Below, piece after piece: positions 26,601 to 39,600 of a stretch of DNA of 64,000 bases. The notes below the pieces were generated by a model. It saw nothing but the letters and a program-made list of their open reading frames with translations. It searched no databases and was not told the DNA's origin. The DNA is from Megalonaias nervosa (Eukaryota > Mollusca > Bivalvia > Unionida > Unionidae), in NCBI GenBank assembly GCA_016617855.1, contig JAECUM010001860.1, positions 1-64,000 on the forward strand, read 5' to 3'. Made by a program: the position numbers and the translations under genes. Each line of letters begins with the position of its first letter. Positions within the stretch are counted from its first letter, which is position 1.

Positions 26601-29600
26601 ACCATTACAAAACAAATAAAAAGGCGTCTCTACTTGGAAGTAGAATTCCCATTGAATTTAACCGTGAACGGGTCAATGCGTAAAGGTTACACAGCAGACA
26701 GGCAGTTTCTTTGTCCAGAATCGGGTCTGTAGTGATCTTAGCTAAGAATTAACTGTAGGAAAATATGTGTATACATGAACCATGAAGCATCAGCAAATTT
26801 TCCCCACGTAACAATATCTTTGTTTTCTTATCAAGAATTTTGATGTCCATGTCTCATAGAACTTTGCACAGTCAACAATAACAGTTAACATTTTGCACGA
26901 CAATTTTATTTGAACATAAATTGTCAAAATTTCACAAATTTTCCTCTTGTCATTGCCTGACTGGACCCTGAGGAGTTGTAGTGTATTCAGTTGTGCGACC
27001 TGATGCTTCTGTAAATTTACATTGTATAGATGTGAAAAAGAAATGAAAGCATTCTTTCACACATCTGTCATACGGATTAAAGCCAGGGTGTTGCTAAATT
27101 GTAGAATTATTGGGGAAAATGTTCTCATTTAATTTAATAGGACAATTTTATGTACTCAGCTTTTCTGATGCTGTGATGCGGTTTTCTTTGTCACAGGGAG
27201 GAATAAGAACAAATACAACAGTGTGCCTTGGAAAAATAGCATCATATATCAACCCACAGGTAAGTAGTAATCCAATCTTTGTTAAAGATGAGATGATAAA
27301 GGTAAAAATAATACAAACATTATAGCTTGAGTAACATTGCTGACCCCTCATTCCCATCTCAGTAAAACACTGAACAATATACATGAAGTAACATTACTAA
27401 TCTCTCCTTCCAATCTCTATAAAACATCTCAAAATATAAGTCAAGTAACATTATTAATCTCTCCTTCCAATCTTCTTAGTGAAACCTCTCACAGTATAAG
27501 TCAAGTAACATTACTGATCTCTCCTTCCAATCTCAATAAAACATATCACAATATAAGTACTGATCTCTCTTTCCCATCTCAGTCAAACATCTCACAATAT
27601 ATGTACTGACCTCTTCTTCCAATCTCAGTAAAACATCTCACAGTATAAGTCAAGTAACATTACTGATCTCTCCTTCTCATCTCAGTAAAACATCTCACAA
27701 TATAAGTACTGATCTCTCCTTCCCATTTCAGTAAAACATCGCACAATATAAGTACTGATCTCTCCTTCCCATCTCAGTAAAACGTCTCGCAATATAAGTC
27801 AAGTAACATTACTAATGTCTCCTTCCAATCTTCTTAGGGAAACCTCTCACAGTGTAAGTCAAGTAAAATTACTGATCTCTCCTTCCAGTCTCAGAAAAAC
27901 ATATCAAAATATAAGTCAAGTAACATTATTGATCTCTCCTTCCCATCTCAGTAAAACATCTCACAATATAAGTACTGATCTCTCCTTCCCATCTCAGTAA
28001 AACATCTCACAGTATAAGTCAAATAACATTACAGATGTCTCCTTCCAATCTCAGTAAAACATCACATATTAAAAGTTGAGTAACACTATTGACCTCTCCT
28101 TCCCGCCTTAGAAAAACATCAATTATTGTTTCAATAATGTGCATCAAGTTTTAAGTCTTAGTTTTAAACTTTGCCTTTACAGTAGAAAATAAAGCCAAGC
28201 CATTCAAATGCTGATAGGTCTAGAAAAATGTGTACAGTAGATATTACCACATAGTGCAAGAGGTTATATTGAAAGTAATGAACAGAAGGGTTTATTTTAC
28301 CTACAAATTGTTATTTCAATTTGAAGTAGCCAGCCAACTGTTGTTGTGACAGCCTTAATTTTATATTTGTAATATTTTAATGAATAAATATACTCTGTAA
28401 ACTGCTATATCATAATCATTATTTGCTTTTAAAATTATTTTACTTATTTCAGTTGCCTTTTGTGTTGGACATTATTAAGTTACAGAAGGCTTCTAGAACT
28501 GCTTTTTCTTTTGTACTATTTTTGACAGATAAGACAAAAAATCCTGTGTTCAGCATTTATGAGGGCATTAAAGGATCCCTTCCCTCCAGCCCGGCAGGCA
28601 GGAATTCTTGGGATGGCAGCTACACAAAATTTATACCCTCTAACTGATATCTGTCACAAACTTTTGCCAGCCCTGGTGGTTATGATGATGGATCCAGAGA
28701 TATCTGTGCGAGAGCAGGTATTTTATTCTGTTCCCAAGACATTTTGTTTAGTCTGCATTTAGTAGTTGTCAGGACAGAGGTATACTGTCCCTTACGTATT
28801 ACCCATACTGTGTGCTTAAAAATTATTTTGGGGATAAATTCATGATGAAGATAATCATTAAGTGCACATAAATAATGTTCCTGTCCCATTTATGTACATG
28901 CTGAAAGAGTTAGATAACTTTGTTTTTGAAGCTCTTCACTTTATAGGTGCATTCTCTCTTCCAATATAGTCAGACTGAAAAAAGTAGAGGTCAGATCTCA
29001 TTTGATAATTACTGGCTTAAGACCAGAATAGCCTACATAAAAATAGTCCTGCACATGTCCTCCATTAGCAGTTATTTGCTGTTGATACATCTCCAAAACT
29101 GCTTGAAAAAAGTTTTGTAACTTGGTGCAGTTTTATCAAGAAGTCTCATATCATGTAAATAAAATTGGACCCTCTGGTATCACCTTGTGTCATGTTATTA
29201 ACTTGTCTCCACAAAGTAGAGGGAGCTCTAGTAGTGCACCTGGCATCAGCATCTATATATATCAAATATATACATATATATACCATCACTGCATCTCAAC
29301 CATTCTTTTTTCCGCAGTCCTAGGCAACATAATGGAATGCATGCCATAGGATCTGCTTTCTTGGAAGGGGCTAACTTTGTACATACTTGTACATTATTTA
29401 TTGTTGCACCTTTAAGTCTGGGATCACAGGTCTACCACAATTGTTGTCACCCAGATCTTTACACCTGTGTGCCCACTGGGAATGCTTTTTCAAAATATAA
29501 TTTTTTTTAAATCCTAACATTTTTCATTAGTGCATGTCTGTCCATGCCAGTGTTGTTTCTAGCAATGGTTAAAGGCAATGAAACTTCTTAAATGGCAATT

Positions 29601-32600
29601 CATTTCCTTTTTAAAACATCATTTTTGGCAATAAGACATTCAGGGTTTATAGTAGTATGCCTTGTTGCAATGTGAAGGCAGTGACACATTTTCAAGGTTG
29701 AATTAATTTTAAATATGACTAAAATTTTGAGGTGCAAGACTTTCAAAAGTACATATTTTGGCATTTAATCGGTTAATTATTAGTTTGAAAAGAAAAATAA
29801 TTCATAGTACTGTAATATCATTTATCTTTGTGGGTCACACTTTTTGAGGTCTTGAAAAAAATACATTTTTGATGGATACTTAAATTTATGGTTTTGACTG
29901 TAAAAGTTTGCATATATATATATAAACTTCTTTAAAACACTGTCCATGAAGTTACACCGTTAGTAACTTTTGGACATTGGTGTTGACACAGTTGCTTAAG
30001 AGTGGTAAAAATGAACTTACATCCTTGTGGGTTTGGATAATGTCATTGTTCCATTGTGAACCAAACACATGACCAGCTGCCTCTTGCTCTAATATAGCAG
30101 TCATCTAGAAAATATTGTTCTAGCTTTTCCTTCTAAATGAAAAGTCATAGCAGGGGTTTTATGATATATTGTTGGCTGTGAATGTAAATGGTACTGATCT
30201 TAAGCCTTTTGTATGGCCACCATTTCTGCCATCTTGAAAGTCTTGTTGATACTTTTCCTAAATGAAAAGACGTATCAACATGTCCAGATCATAAACAAGC
30301 ATGATATTGACATTTCTGTTTAAATTTCAGATTATGTTCATTAATCTCAATATAACAGTAGTTTGAGGTCTACAGTGATTGCTTGACTTTTTCTTTTAAG
30401 CCCATCATTTTTGTTCTAGACCATGTATGTTAAATTTTACCTTAATTAAAAAATTGTTTTAAACAGTTTGAGTTTTCTTTGAAACCCCTCTCACCAAAAT
30501 AAAACAAAAGAATGCATTATTTCCTGCATTTCGACTTGTAGACTATTGAACCTTGCTCAACATAATTTTGAGGTAATTTCCATATGGGAACTGGGAACAA
30601 TGCCCTTCTTTTGCACTTAGTTAATATGGTCATTAGGCCATAACAAAATTTGTGGTCAGGGTAAAGTCAAAAACTAAAAGCTGTACTTAGTTTAAATTAA
30701 GTTTTTTTCCACAACTTTGTTGAGCCCTATAGTGTTTCTCTTGTAAGTTTGTCCATCCATCTGTCCATCACACTTCTTTCAGGTTGACTTTTAGGTCAGT
30801 ATTAATGCATTGCAGTGGTACATCCTTGTTACATAAGCACATTTGTTGGATACTTTCTTTCCATGTCATTTAGGCTTTTTATTTTGCCACTTTCAGGCTT
30901 TCAGGGCAGCTAGAGGGTTTATTCAGAAGTTGGAGAAAGTGTCTGAAAACCCAGAGCTCCTGGCAGAAATGGGTATGTATATGTAAACACTTAAAGGACA
31001 TTGCATCCATGAAACAATGAAATAAACTGCTGAAAAGGTATGCTCTTTGATGCCATGCCACAAATGAAGTAGGTTCATTTACTTGTACCCATGTCCACCT
31101 GGTTAAGTCCTGCATTTATGTCCATTTTTAGGTGTGTCATATTGTTCATTCCTATTTTAGTCTTTAATATAGTTCTGCTTTTAAATTCTTCAGGAATATT
31201 CCAATAGTACAGAGGTGCTTTGCTATTAAAAATAGTGGCTGTAATTTCCATAAATAAAAACACCCTTGAAAATTGGACAGCAAAATACCCATGTATAAGT
31301 ATTGAGCACTTCATTTATTATAATAAAAAGAAGTTTTTAGTAGCTGTGGGTATCACTAGAATTTTCATATTGCTATATACAGTAAAGCCTTTCTTGAAAG
31401 ACAACTGTTACGAGAAACTGCCTGCCTTGAGAGATGACACTCTTAGTGTATTGATTGATTGATGATGTAGTGTTGTGTCCTGTTACTAGAGATCACCTGA
31501 TTTGAGAGAACCAAATTTTTTGGCAAAATGGGTGGCCTTTTAAGACTGGAAAGTGTATTGTGATACAAATTGCAATATATTAGAAAAATCTGAAAAAAAG
31601 CTCAGCTTAATATTGATGAGGAAATCAAAGTTTCATACAACTCAAATTTCTTCTGACAGTCTTTAAGTGAATAATAATTGGGAGATATTGTTACGTGTGT
31701 GGGGTGTCCGAGTTTCTTGAGACAGGTTCGTGTTTAATTTGCCTGTTCTCAATTCTGGCTGCAATTGCAGCTATGATGGAATGATGTCAGTGAACATGAG
31801 CAGTCAAATTCATCATCCTACTCAGGCATTTCACCTCTACATTACGTTTCCAACAAATGTCAAGGTTATTGATTAAGTTTATATCTTTGTTGGTTGAGAA
31901 GCTGGTCTTGACTTGCATCCACCTCTTCTCGTTAAGTCGTATTGTTTTAAGGAATGTTTAAAAGCCTTGTCTTCATGTTGTTCAAACTATACCAAGTTTT
32001 GTCTAGTTTTTGAAAGGCACTAAGCCTGGATGTTGATGTACATGTAGGGAAGCTTTAATGATAATCATCCCATTTTTATTCTTGCAGAGAAAGATGTGCA
32101 GTCTGGAGGGACACCTACTGCTGGTGCTGCCAGCTGGGCTGGTTGGGCTGTTACAGGCATGTCCTCACTCACATCCAAACTGTACAAGAAGACTACCACC
32201 ACAAAGCCCAACACTCCATCAGGTAGTGGGCAGTGCAGTTATCATTATCTTCTCTGTCAGCTCCAAATTTGATAGAGTCACCAAATAGCCCAGCACTCAG
32301 GCAGTAGTGATATCTACAGCATATTTATTTCAGTAGTAATGATATCTACAGCTTAGTTATATCAATAGTAGTAATATCTACAGCTTTGATATATCAATAG
32401 CAGTGATATCTACAGCTTAGTTATATCAGTAGTAGTAATATCTAAAGCTTAGTTGTCTCATTAGGAGTGACATCTACAGCTTACTATAGTTATCTCTGTT
32501 TTAGTGATATCTACAGCTTACTATAGTTATCTCTGTTGTAGTGATATCTATAGCTTACTATAGTTATCTCTGTTGTAGTGATATCTACAGCTTACCATAA

Positions 32601-35600
32601 TTATCTCTGTTGTAGTGATATCTATAGCTTACTATAGTTATCTCTGTTGTAGTGATATCTACAGCTTACCATAGTTATTTCTGTTGTAGTGATATCTACA
32701 GCTTACCATAGTTATCTCTGTTGTAGTGATATCTACAGCTTACCATAGTTATCTCTGTTGTAGTGATACCTATAGCTTAGTTATTTCAGCTTTATTATTG
32801 GTGAGACTTTAGATCATTTATTCCACTAAAAGTGACAAGTGCAGCAGTGGCTATAGCACCATCGTCAGCAACAAGACCTTAAAATTTTAATAACAGTTTT
32901 ATATAAGGCCTGTGTATAATATATTTTTATATAATTGCCAGTTTTGAAAAGGAGAAATGTGTATTAAATGTTAAATATGAAAGTGAAAATGTTTAGCAAT
33001 CTGATTTTCTTTATATTGTTTGTAGAAAAAGGCAAAATCAGGTACCTAACTCTCCATATGAGTGTTTTTTGGTTTTTTTTCCAGAACAGGGACAGAGCAG
33101 AAGTACAAAATTTTTCTGCTGAGTTTGAAGCATGTTTGCTAGTTCACAATCAGGATTTAAAAAGTTGTGCAATAATTCTGATTTAAGAATAAATTATAAT
33201 CATAAGTTAGATAGAGAATTTATTTTGCATCATAAGAAACAAGTTCATTTTCACAGCAAAGGTTGAACATCATGCAGATGACATACATGTGAATCAGTGA
33301 AATTGTTTGAAAACTATTGAGCAAAAATATATTAACAGTCAGTAATATAAAAATTTAAAAAAATTTCATTTGATCATATTTTGTCTAAACTGCTCGATTA
33401 GATTTTGTTCATACAATGGACGAATCATTTTGAAACTAGTACAGGGACATAGTTTAGAAAATGCTTTGATTGTGAGTTTGACATACAGACCATGGGTTTT
33501 TTGTGAGGTATTGGCAAGATTATTAAGGGTTCTTAAACCCAGATGCAACAAAGCAAGACAGTTGTATTTTCAGATTGTTGGAATTGGTATAGAGCCAGTA
33601 TAATAAAGTTGTATAATTATTGTAATTACACACAATACAATGTTTTTTCTTTTTTCAATCTGCAGAGTCCATTTCTGATGATGTCTCAGAAATAAACTAA
33701 CAGTGGTCATCAAACATTACATGTTAAAGTCATTTTTGAGCCTTCTAGAGGTTCATAATAGTTTATAACATCCCATTCCCATCCCTCGAGCTCTCCTGAG
33801 TAAATGAAGTTGAGTTTCCTGCATGTGGACTGGATATCATTGGCAGGTGAGCCTCAGACTTTGTGTCTCCTTATGTTGAGTCCATGGTTCCAGCTCACAA
33901 AGCCATGCCTGTGGTTGATCTAAAGTTATGTATAGAATCGATGCTTTGCAACAAGCAATACAACACCAGTCTTCTAATTTATCTGGGTGTTGCTAAATCA
34001 AGTACATGCCTTTGATATCCAGTGTCACTATCGGATGACTTGTAAACCTGAAACTACTTTTATATTGAGATGTAATGGACATAATCTGAAATTTAAACAG
34101 AAAACATCAACATCATGCTTGATTACGATCTGGAACATATTCATATTTAAATCTTGCAGTAGCTACAACCTCACAGCAGTTGTCTGGTACACAGATCAAT
34201 AACCCTGATGTTGTGCAGAAAACTGAAGAATCTAAGATTGGAGCAGCTGAGATTAAACATAAGGAGGAAGAAAAGGAGATAATAGAAGAGGAGGAAGAAG
34301 TTGGTGATGAATGGGATAATGAAGGCTGGGGAGATATTGAGGTATAGATGCCATCTCTGACAATGTACATACCGACAATGTACATACTAGTAGGCATGTA
34401 CAATAGATGTATTAATTACTGTATATACCCATGTGTTCCATTTAACTGAAAACCTGTGTATTACAGTTTACATGTGAAAACCTGTGTATTACATTTAACT
34501 GTGAAAACCTGTGTATTACCATTAACTGTAAAAACCTGTGTATTTCATTTAACTGAAAATAATTTCTCCAGATCTGCCATCTTATAGTGTACCAGCAGAT
34601 CAAGGTCTGCTCATTATGCACACAAACAAAAGTAGAATAAATATACCCAGATCTGACAGCATGTCATACATTAAAAATACAAACCTGGATATATGCTGTT
34701 TGCATATGGAGTAAGAACGTATACGGTAATTCTATTTTGTTAGGGATCTGCTATGAAGTCAGCAGAAAACTTGGCAGACCTTCCCACTGTACCAAGCCCA
34801 AATAAGTTTTACACAGATGCAGTCTGTACTTTATCATGTGTTCAGTGTACCCCACTAAAGACTTGAGTCCCCCTTTTTGATAATTGTTACCTATTTTCAA
34901 GTTAAGGCAAAGGAAAACAGTCTACTAGTTTACTAACAAATAGGAAAACAACTTAGTGGTTTCAGAAAATTTGCCCGACTTTTCACTTGTCTCAAAATGG
35001 TAATCACTTGCCAAAATTTATGATGTACAAACAGATTTATTTGTTAAAGGAATTTACAGTTATCAAGAATTGATATTACACGTTTGGCTACTTCAGGAAT
35101 AAATGCTTTAGTTGTTGGATTTGAAAAAATGTCCATGTACATGTCTTCCACCATGACCAGTGCTTAGCCAACAGGTGATAGTTGTGTCTGGGTTGAAGTT
35201 CTCAAGCTCTGGTCCATTTGTTGAAATGTTTATTAGAATTTGTGAAGTTCCTTGGTTTAAATAATTCCTTAATGAAGTCTTGATTAAGTTATTTGAACTA
35301 AATTCACTTTCACACTCAGCAGTGGATGGACTTATAACAGACATCATCTTTAACAGTTTGCATAACAGACAGAGAAACTGGAGTGTTCACTAAGAGTGTT
35401 TCAAGAATTTCAAAAGTTGGATCAGGTGACTGCTTGTATGCCTTGATTTGAACTTGAAGTACTGCTGTAGAACAGCAGGACGGTCCTCTGTTTTGAAATT
35501 AAAGATAATTGTAAATAAACCCGTAAGTCTTCCTTAACATATTTCATCAGAGCTACCCTCTCCTGAGGAATGTGTATGTAGTCTCTGACAAATACACTGG

Positions 35601-36579
35601 TTGAATTTCCAACTTGTGCCAGTTTGGGATATTGTTTACAGTAACTGTAAAACATCTTTCCTTCTAAGACAGTAAATTCAAGCTGGGTATAGCAATCAAC
35701 CCAATGTGGATGAAAAATTCTGTCTTTTAGATATTTCATAATTGATATGTTTTGCTACCACAGATTCTGGCTTTTGTCTCTTTGGAGAAATAGTTACCTC
35801 ATACTCAGTTAAAGTGTTACGTTTTATCCCTCCACTTTCATATGAAGTTTCCTTCTCCGAATCTTCCTTATTACTGTCCTTGCAAAAATAATTTTGCCAA
35901 CTTGTTTTATCTGCATAGTAATAATAGCTTGCCTGACAACTAGTTCTAAAGTGATCATAACATACATTTTGTCATTTATAAATTAACAGAGACAGTTCAT
36001 AAATTAGCGTATTTGTTTCACTTTAAATGCAATATTGAATGAATTGAAGTTAATCTTCTGTATAATCAATTAAAAATTAAAGAATCATTACTAATAAATG
36101 AACAGACACAAATGTTGCTCCAATTCCTTTCATTAATTTAATTGCTCTTACTCACTGGATAAAAATCTGAGCGAGCCATTATGTGTGGATTTATTAAACT
36201 GCTTTAACACTGCTAATGAACCATATCAGCTTTGTTTTGTTTGGTGTGTTTAGATTTTTTTATAATTTGGTTGCTCATCCCACAGTGCACTCAAGCGGTA
36301 ATAGAATGTTTGCACATGAAAGAGTTGTCATTGACCATTGGTAGGTGTAATACAGGATGCAAATATATACATAGAAAGAGGTAGAGTCAAGTATTCAGTA
36401 CACCCTGAGGACATGAATTTCCAGATAAAGTTAGATAAAGTGATTAAAGCATGAAAATATGTACTTGGCTGACTTTTTAAAATAGGAAAAAAAGTACTTG
36501 TCCTGGACTAGCAACTTAGAAAATTGCCTACTTTGAAAATGAGTAGTCAAGGACATGGGCTATGGGATTTGATCAGCCC

Positions 36580-36647
<68 letters not shown>

Positions 36648-39600
36648 TCATACACACACGCACACACACACACAAGAAATGGCAAAACTACTTTTGTACA
36701 CAGGTTGACCTTTTAAAATCGGTTTTGAACAGATACAATGCACCAGATATCATTTCCTTCTTCATCTTCTTCTTCTTCTTACAACATTAAGAAGGGGCCT
36801 CAAGTGGCCAAGTGGTCTAAAGCACTCACCGTTATGGATCACTGCCATCTCACCAGTGTCTGCATGGTTTGAGTCTCAGGCTTGGCTAACGTGGGTATGA
36901 GAGAAAGCTTGCCAGTAGCTTCTCATGGGTTGGTGGTTCTTCCATGAGTTTTCCAGGGTTCTTCCTCCACCAGTTATACTAGCTCCATGTATAGCCTATC
37001 TTGTGCTGAAAAATGGCATTAAACCCTACAACAACAACAACAACAACAACAACCACAGTATTGTTTCAGGTGCACTATTCACCAAAGTCATAAATATGCT
37101 TATATGTTGTTCTCTTCCAAATTTATGTTCCACACAAGATTACTATATCTTGCTCACTTGAATCAATCATGTAAATTAAATACCACTGTCTTTAAATAAT
37201 CACCAATCTTAGTAGGTTTTGTGCACCAAAATCAAACAATAATTTCACTAATGATTGAAAGTTGCATAAGACTGTTAAACAGAGGACTGACTTTTTGGTT
37301 GGCAAAATCGAAGTTTCACTTGGAAACAGTTGTTCATACTTTAAAAATAATATCTGCATAAGCCAGTTGCTCAGTTCATCTAGATCAAAAGACAGTTATT
37401 TGAAAAGCTGGTAGATGAATAGGAAACAAAAAAAACACCGAATGTAGCTATTCTTTGTAACCCATGAACCAAACCCTCACATGTCTTTACAGACAAGTTT
37501 AAATATTGAATGACCCCTGACCCTAATGAAAAAAGATGTAACTTGTATCTCCTCTTAAAGGTGTGCTTTTTTCTTCAGGGAGAGTTTTAATTTTCACAGG
37601 CAAATAGATGACTTTACCAGTCACACTGACACAATAGGTGACCTTCATTTCTGTTGCAAAAACACCTTACCCACCAACCAGCATGGGTTTACCCATCAAC
37701 CTGCATGTGACCATTACTACAGGACATTTATATAAGAAATTTGTTGGGGAATATGATGTCGGTAGATATGTCTTCTGCCCTTTTCAATGTAAAATTCAAA
37801 CAAGATTTCCATTTGATCTCTAGAAATCCAACAACAACAAAATTTGCTGTCGGCAGAATTAAAAATATGCTGTAGTAAACTAGAGGTGCTGATGTTTGTA
37901 GTAAATGAATGCGTAGAGATTAAAACTGGTCCAGACATGACTACGTTTTGGAACAACTATAACATTGTAAGATATTAATGCTTCCAGAGTATCCCAGTGA
38001 AGAACGATGCGCCAGCTTCTACAGCAGTCAGTAATAAACCACCACAAAGTACGTCTCACACTGATGAATGGAATGTTGAAGATGAAGATTGGGGTAGTTT
38101 GGAAAATTTCTCACAATCAGTAAGACTGTCAGTGAAATCTAAGTATTATAGACCAAGGATTTTATTCAATACAAGCCACTCTGTTGTAAAAAAATATCCT
38201 TGAGGACTGTATGCAATTTATGTACAGTTGAAACTTGATAAATATCAAAGGAAAACATTAATTGTAAATTAACTTAAATTTAAAATTGCTTAATTTAAGC
38301 TGTTCATGTACAAGCCTTCCTCCTGGAAGCAAATTTGTTGGATTAAGGAGGAGGAGAAATTTTCTCTATAAACTTTTGAGATCGAAGGAATCTCAGGTGT
38401 AGTTATCCCACAAGTTTTTTCAAAATAGTTGGGATTATGTTTTCCTTCCCATCCCTACATCTGTCATCAATACATTCATTGATCTCTCTGTCTGTTAATA
38501 TGTATTGTATCTCCCCAGGAATGGATGGTGATATCAGGATTGGGGTTTTCACTTAAAGACATCTTATTTAATTGATCTTAAATGAAAAAGTTACCAAACT
38601 GACCTCCAATATGGCAACCACAGTGGCCATCTTGAAAAGCTTATTACTACTCCTAAAAGAATGGCCATATCAACATGGGGTTTTCATTAAAAGAGTTCTT
38701 ATGATGGCTGATGGTCCTAAATAATAATGGCTCAGATTTTACTTCTTGAAAATCTTCTTACTGCAACTCCCTGAACTGAAAGTTATGTAGATGTGGAATA
38801 TTTGCCAAAAGAATTTGGATGCAGCTAGCCTTGAATGAAAATGGTGACAATTTGACATTCACTACTGCTGCCACATCAGCATTCTTGAAAATCTTATTAT
38901 TGTTATCACTATTCCTCCTGACTGGATGGTCGTATGAACAAGAGGTTTTCACTAAAATACTTTCTGTGATGTCTAGTTGGTCCTATTTTTTAATGGTGAT
39001 GATCTGATGTCCAGTAGGGCCACCACAGCAGCCGTAAAAAAAATGTCATTTTGATTCGTGTTTGCACTAAGACTTCTATGGTATGTAGTTGTTCCTAAAT
39101 GAAAACTATGCTGAGCCAATATGGTCACCATAGCAGCCATCTTGAAAATCTTGTTATTACTACTCCTGAATAGAAAGTCATACTGATATGGTTGTTTCTT
39201 CTTCAAATACATTACCTAATCACATTACATTAGGATAACAGTATGAACCCAGCCCTCCTGGATGCATAAAAACTCTGTCTATATAGACACTCTTACAGAT
39301 TAACGCCCTTTGTAATCGCCAGGAGGGCACTATTACACCAGGATGTGCCAATTTGCTCTCATTGCCATATGTGAAGATGTCCTTCAGACAATCCAGTTAA
39401 ATTTCATAAAATTTTAAACTTAAATTTATTCATTGACATTTCTTTTTTAGTGGTACAGTAAGAAAATCTGTTGCTTTATATAGTGCATACATGTTTTTTT
39501 TAAATCCAGTCAGTGTATTAATTTTTTTTCAATTATTGTACTTTTCATTATTTTCACATGTGACTTTGATTAGGAACATTTAAATTCACCAGAGAAATGT

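Noticed and set aside
27148..28000. ORFs with repeated Ser/Thr-rich peptides
   Set aside because: Read-through of the 41-60 bp minisatellite, out of frame with SCYL1.
28423..28762. Two other-frame ORFs over the exon at 28529
   Set aside because: One is the same exon in a wrong frame; the other has the right frame but runs into introns. The splice sites and SCYL1 similarity define 28529-28717.
30874..30896. Upstream decoy acceptor TTTAG before the exon at 30897
   Set aside because: It would add 23 nt out of frame, and it is not a copy of the true site.
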